A stretch of 6,958 nucleotides of DNA from Alphaproteobacteria bacterium (GTDB lineage: Bacteria > Pseudomonadota > Alphaproteobacteria > Rhizobiales > Xanthobacteraceae). The stretch is taken from assembly GCA_005884855.1 (NCBI GenBank), contig VAZS01000027.1, forward strand, positions 1 to 6,958, read 5' to 3'. Shown piece after piece: positions 5,597 through 6,958 of the stretch (positions are counted from its first letter, which is position 1; each line of letters opens with the position of its first letter). Position numbers and translations under genes: made by a program. The notes below the pieces were generated by a model, which worked only from the letters and a program-made list of their open reading frames with translations, was not told the DNA's origin and made no database searches.

Positions 5597-6958
5597 CTAC
5601 TCCGCTGCGATTTGCCTCGGTACCGGCGGCGGAGGATTGGCGAGATCTTGCGCCAACTGCGCGTAACGCGCCTTGGCGTCCTGCACCGATTTCTCCTTCA
5701 CCGGCCCGAAACCGCGGATGCGATCCGGCAACGAAAGAATCTCGATCGCAGTGTCGAGCGTGAGCGGCGAGAGCACCGATAGCACGTAGGCTACGTCCTT
5801 CTCGTAGCCCTCGATCAGATCGCGTTCCAGCTTGCGGTCGGCGCTATATCCAAAGATGTCGCACGCAGTGCCGCGCAGGAAGCGCATTTTCGCCAACAGA
5901 CGAAACACCGGCATCAACCAGGGACCGAATGCGCGCTTGCGCGGCCGGCCCAATGCATCCTTGCCGCTGGACAGAATCGGCGGGGCCAGATTGAAGCTCA
6001 TCTTGAAATCGCCGTCGAAGTGGTCCCGGATTTGTTTTTCGAAGTGGCCATCGGTGTAAAGCCGCGCCACCTCGTACTCGTCCTTGTAGGCAAGCAACTT
6101 CGCGTAGTTGATCGCCACGGCGCGCGGCAACTCATCGCCAAACCCGGCATTGAGCGCGGCGTCGCGAACCGGGCTCACCAGCTTGCGGTAGCGCCGGCTG
6201 AGTTTTTCGTTCTGGTAGTCCCTCAAGAACGCGCTGCGGTGGGCGATGATCTCGTCGAGCGACATCGCATCGAGCGACTTCGGCGCAACCGCCTCGTCCT
6301 GGCCCTTCATCAATGCGGCAAGCCGAGCGGGATCGGCCGCCGCCAGACGCCCAAGCTGGAACGCTTGCGTATTCATTTTAACCGCAACCCCGTTGACCCC
6401 AATCGCCTGCTCGACCGAACTCGCCGACAGCGGCAACAAGCCCTTCTGATAGGCATAGCCCATCATCATCATATTGGTGGCAATGGAGTCGCCGAGCAGG
6501 GTTTCGGCTGGTTGGGTGAAATCGAAAAACGCCGAATCCTTGCGCAGCGCCGTTTCCAGCACATGGTTGACGTTGCGGCTTTGGAAATTGAAGTCCCGGT
6601 TGAGGATGAAATCAGCAGTCGGGATCAGATGGCTGTTGATGACACCATAGGTGCGGCTGGGTTCACAAAGCGTGATGGTCTCCTTCGAGGCAGCCACCAC
6701 TTCGTCGGCGGCGATCACCAGATCGGCGGTGCCGGTCACGATGCGCGAACAGGTGACATCGGCCGTATTCTCGGACAGCCGCACGTGGCTCAGCACCGCG
6801 CCGCCTTTTTGCGCCAGTCCGGACATGTCCAGGATCATGCTGGCCTTGCCCTCGATGTGCGCGGCCATGCCAAGCAACGCACCTATCGTCAGCACGCCGG
6901 TGCCTCCGACTCCACCGACCGCGATGTTGTAGGGCCGATCCAGCAACGGGCGCGAGGC
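5597..6958 (-). CDS. Indolepyruvate ferredoxin oxidoreductase, single-chain type, C-terminal part (5' end outside the window)
   Basis: The visible 453 residues are the C-terminal portion; the frame is open to the window edge and no true start is present (a TTG at 6946 is an internal leucine codon). The visible part opens with the gamma domain of 2-oxoacid:ferredoxin oxidoreductases: NIAVGGVGGTGVLTIG (about 11-26), then LDMSGLAQKGGAVLSHVRL, the typical GLAQKGG signature. The last half, including RRYRKLV, a YAKLLAYKDEYEVARLYTDG segment and RIRGFGPVK, resembles the C-terminal domain seen in fused alphaproteobacterial enzymes of about 1150 residues. The enzyme oxidatively decarboxylates aryl-pyruvates from transaminated aromatic amino acids to aryl-acetyl-CoA, reducing ferredoxin, in the cytoplasm. 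The TPP and iron-sulfur parts lie upstream, outside the window. The alternative is a separate iorB-like subunit, less likely given the long C-terminal domain. Confidence 0.88.
   Translation of the reverse strand, partial: ASRPLLDRPYNIAVGGVGGTGVLTIGALLGMAAHIEGKASMILDMSGLAQKGGAVLSHVRLSENTADVTCSRIVTGTADLVIAADEVVAASKETITLCEPSRTYGVINSHLIPTADFILNRDFNFQSRNVNHVLETALRKDSAFFDFTQPAETLLGDSIATNMMMMGYAYQKGLLPLSASSVEQAIGVNGVAVKMNTQAFQLGRLAAADPARLAALMKGQDEAVAPKSLDAMSLDEIIAHRSAFLRDYQNEKLSRRYRKLVSPVRDAALNAGFGDELPRAVAINYAKLLAYKDEYEVARLYTDGHFEKQIRDHFDGDFKMSFNLAPPILSSGKDALGRPRKRAFGPWLMPVFRLLAKMRFLRGTACDIFGYSADRKLERDLIEGYEKDVAYVLSVLSPLTLDTAIEILSLPDRIRGFGPVKEKSVQDAKARYAQLAQDLANPPPPVPRQIAAE

Noticed and set aside
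6944..6946. TTG as start codon of the oxidoreductase
   Set aside because: The frame stays open upstream to the window edge, and the family needs TPP-binding domains before this point.

Overview
The window looks like chromosome of a Bradyrhizobium/Rhodopseudomonas-type alphaproteobacterium (Nitrobacteraceae). I base this on high GC, C/G-rich third codon positions, a single-chain indolepyruvate ferredoxin oxidoreductase of the alphaproteobacterial type, and several families of palindromic interspersed repeats that I recall from these genomes. The genus is inferred from memory, not searched.

Layout. Positions 1-500 are mostly gene-poor: a possible 28-codon gene start runs off the left edge on the minus strand, and there is a cysteine-rich open stretch that may be a remnant. 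Positions 501-2100 carry two minus-strand genes, a histidine phosphatase and then a classical short-chain dehydrogenase/reductase (SDR), probably co-transcribed. A 185-bp divergent intergenic region separates them from a second SDR on the plus strand (2286-3071). Together these look like a small metabolic locus, possibly acyl-CoA or alcohol/ketone oxidation, but no substrate can be read from the sequence. Positions 3072-5596 contain no housekeeping gene. They hold four palindromic repeat units, a larger dispersed repeat cut in two by a complete IS110-family element (3855-5162), and two more palindromic repeats. Positions 5597-6958 hold the C-terminal 453 residues of an indolepyruvate ferredoxin oxidoreductase on the minus strand, cut by the window end.

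The main discovery is the IS110 element. It encodes a 319-residue DEDD recombinase with the catalytic serine in place. The 190 bp between its left end and the recombinase gene reads as a complete bridge RNA: a 5' stem-loop, a target-binding loop and a donor-binding loop. The guides can be matched to the actual insertion site. One target guide (3931-3939) is identical to the nine bases of left flank up to and including the core C. The other (3957-3963) is the exact reverse complement of the core plus five bases of right flank. One donor guide (3997-4004) is identical to the last seven bases of the element plus the core C. The core is CT, the target is TCGTGCT-CT-CCCCG and the donor junction is ACAGTTG-CT-TGTGT. 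The element is therefore programmed to insert into a dispersed chromosomal repeat, as IS621 does with REP sequences. Circularisation would also assemble a promoter-like TTGCTT-17-CAGAAT directed at the bridge RNA.
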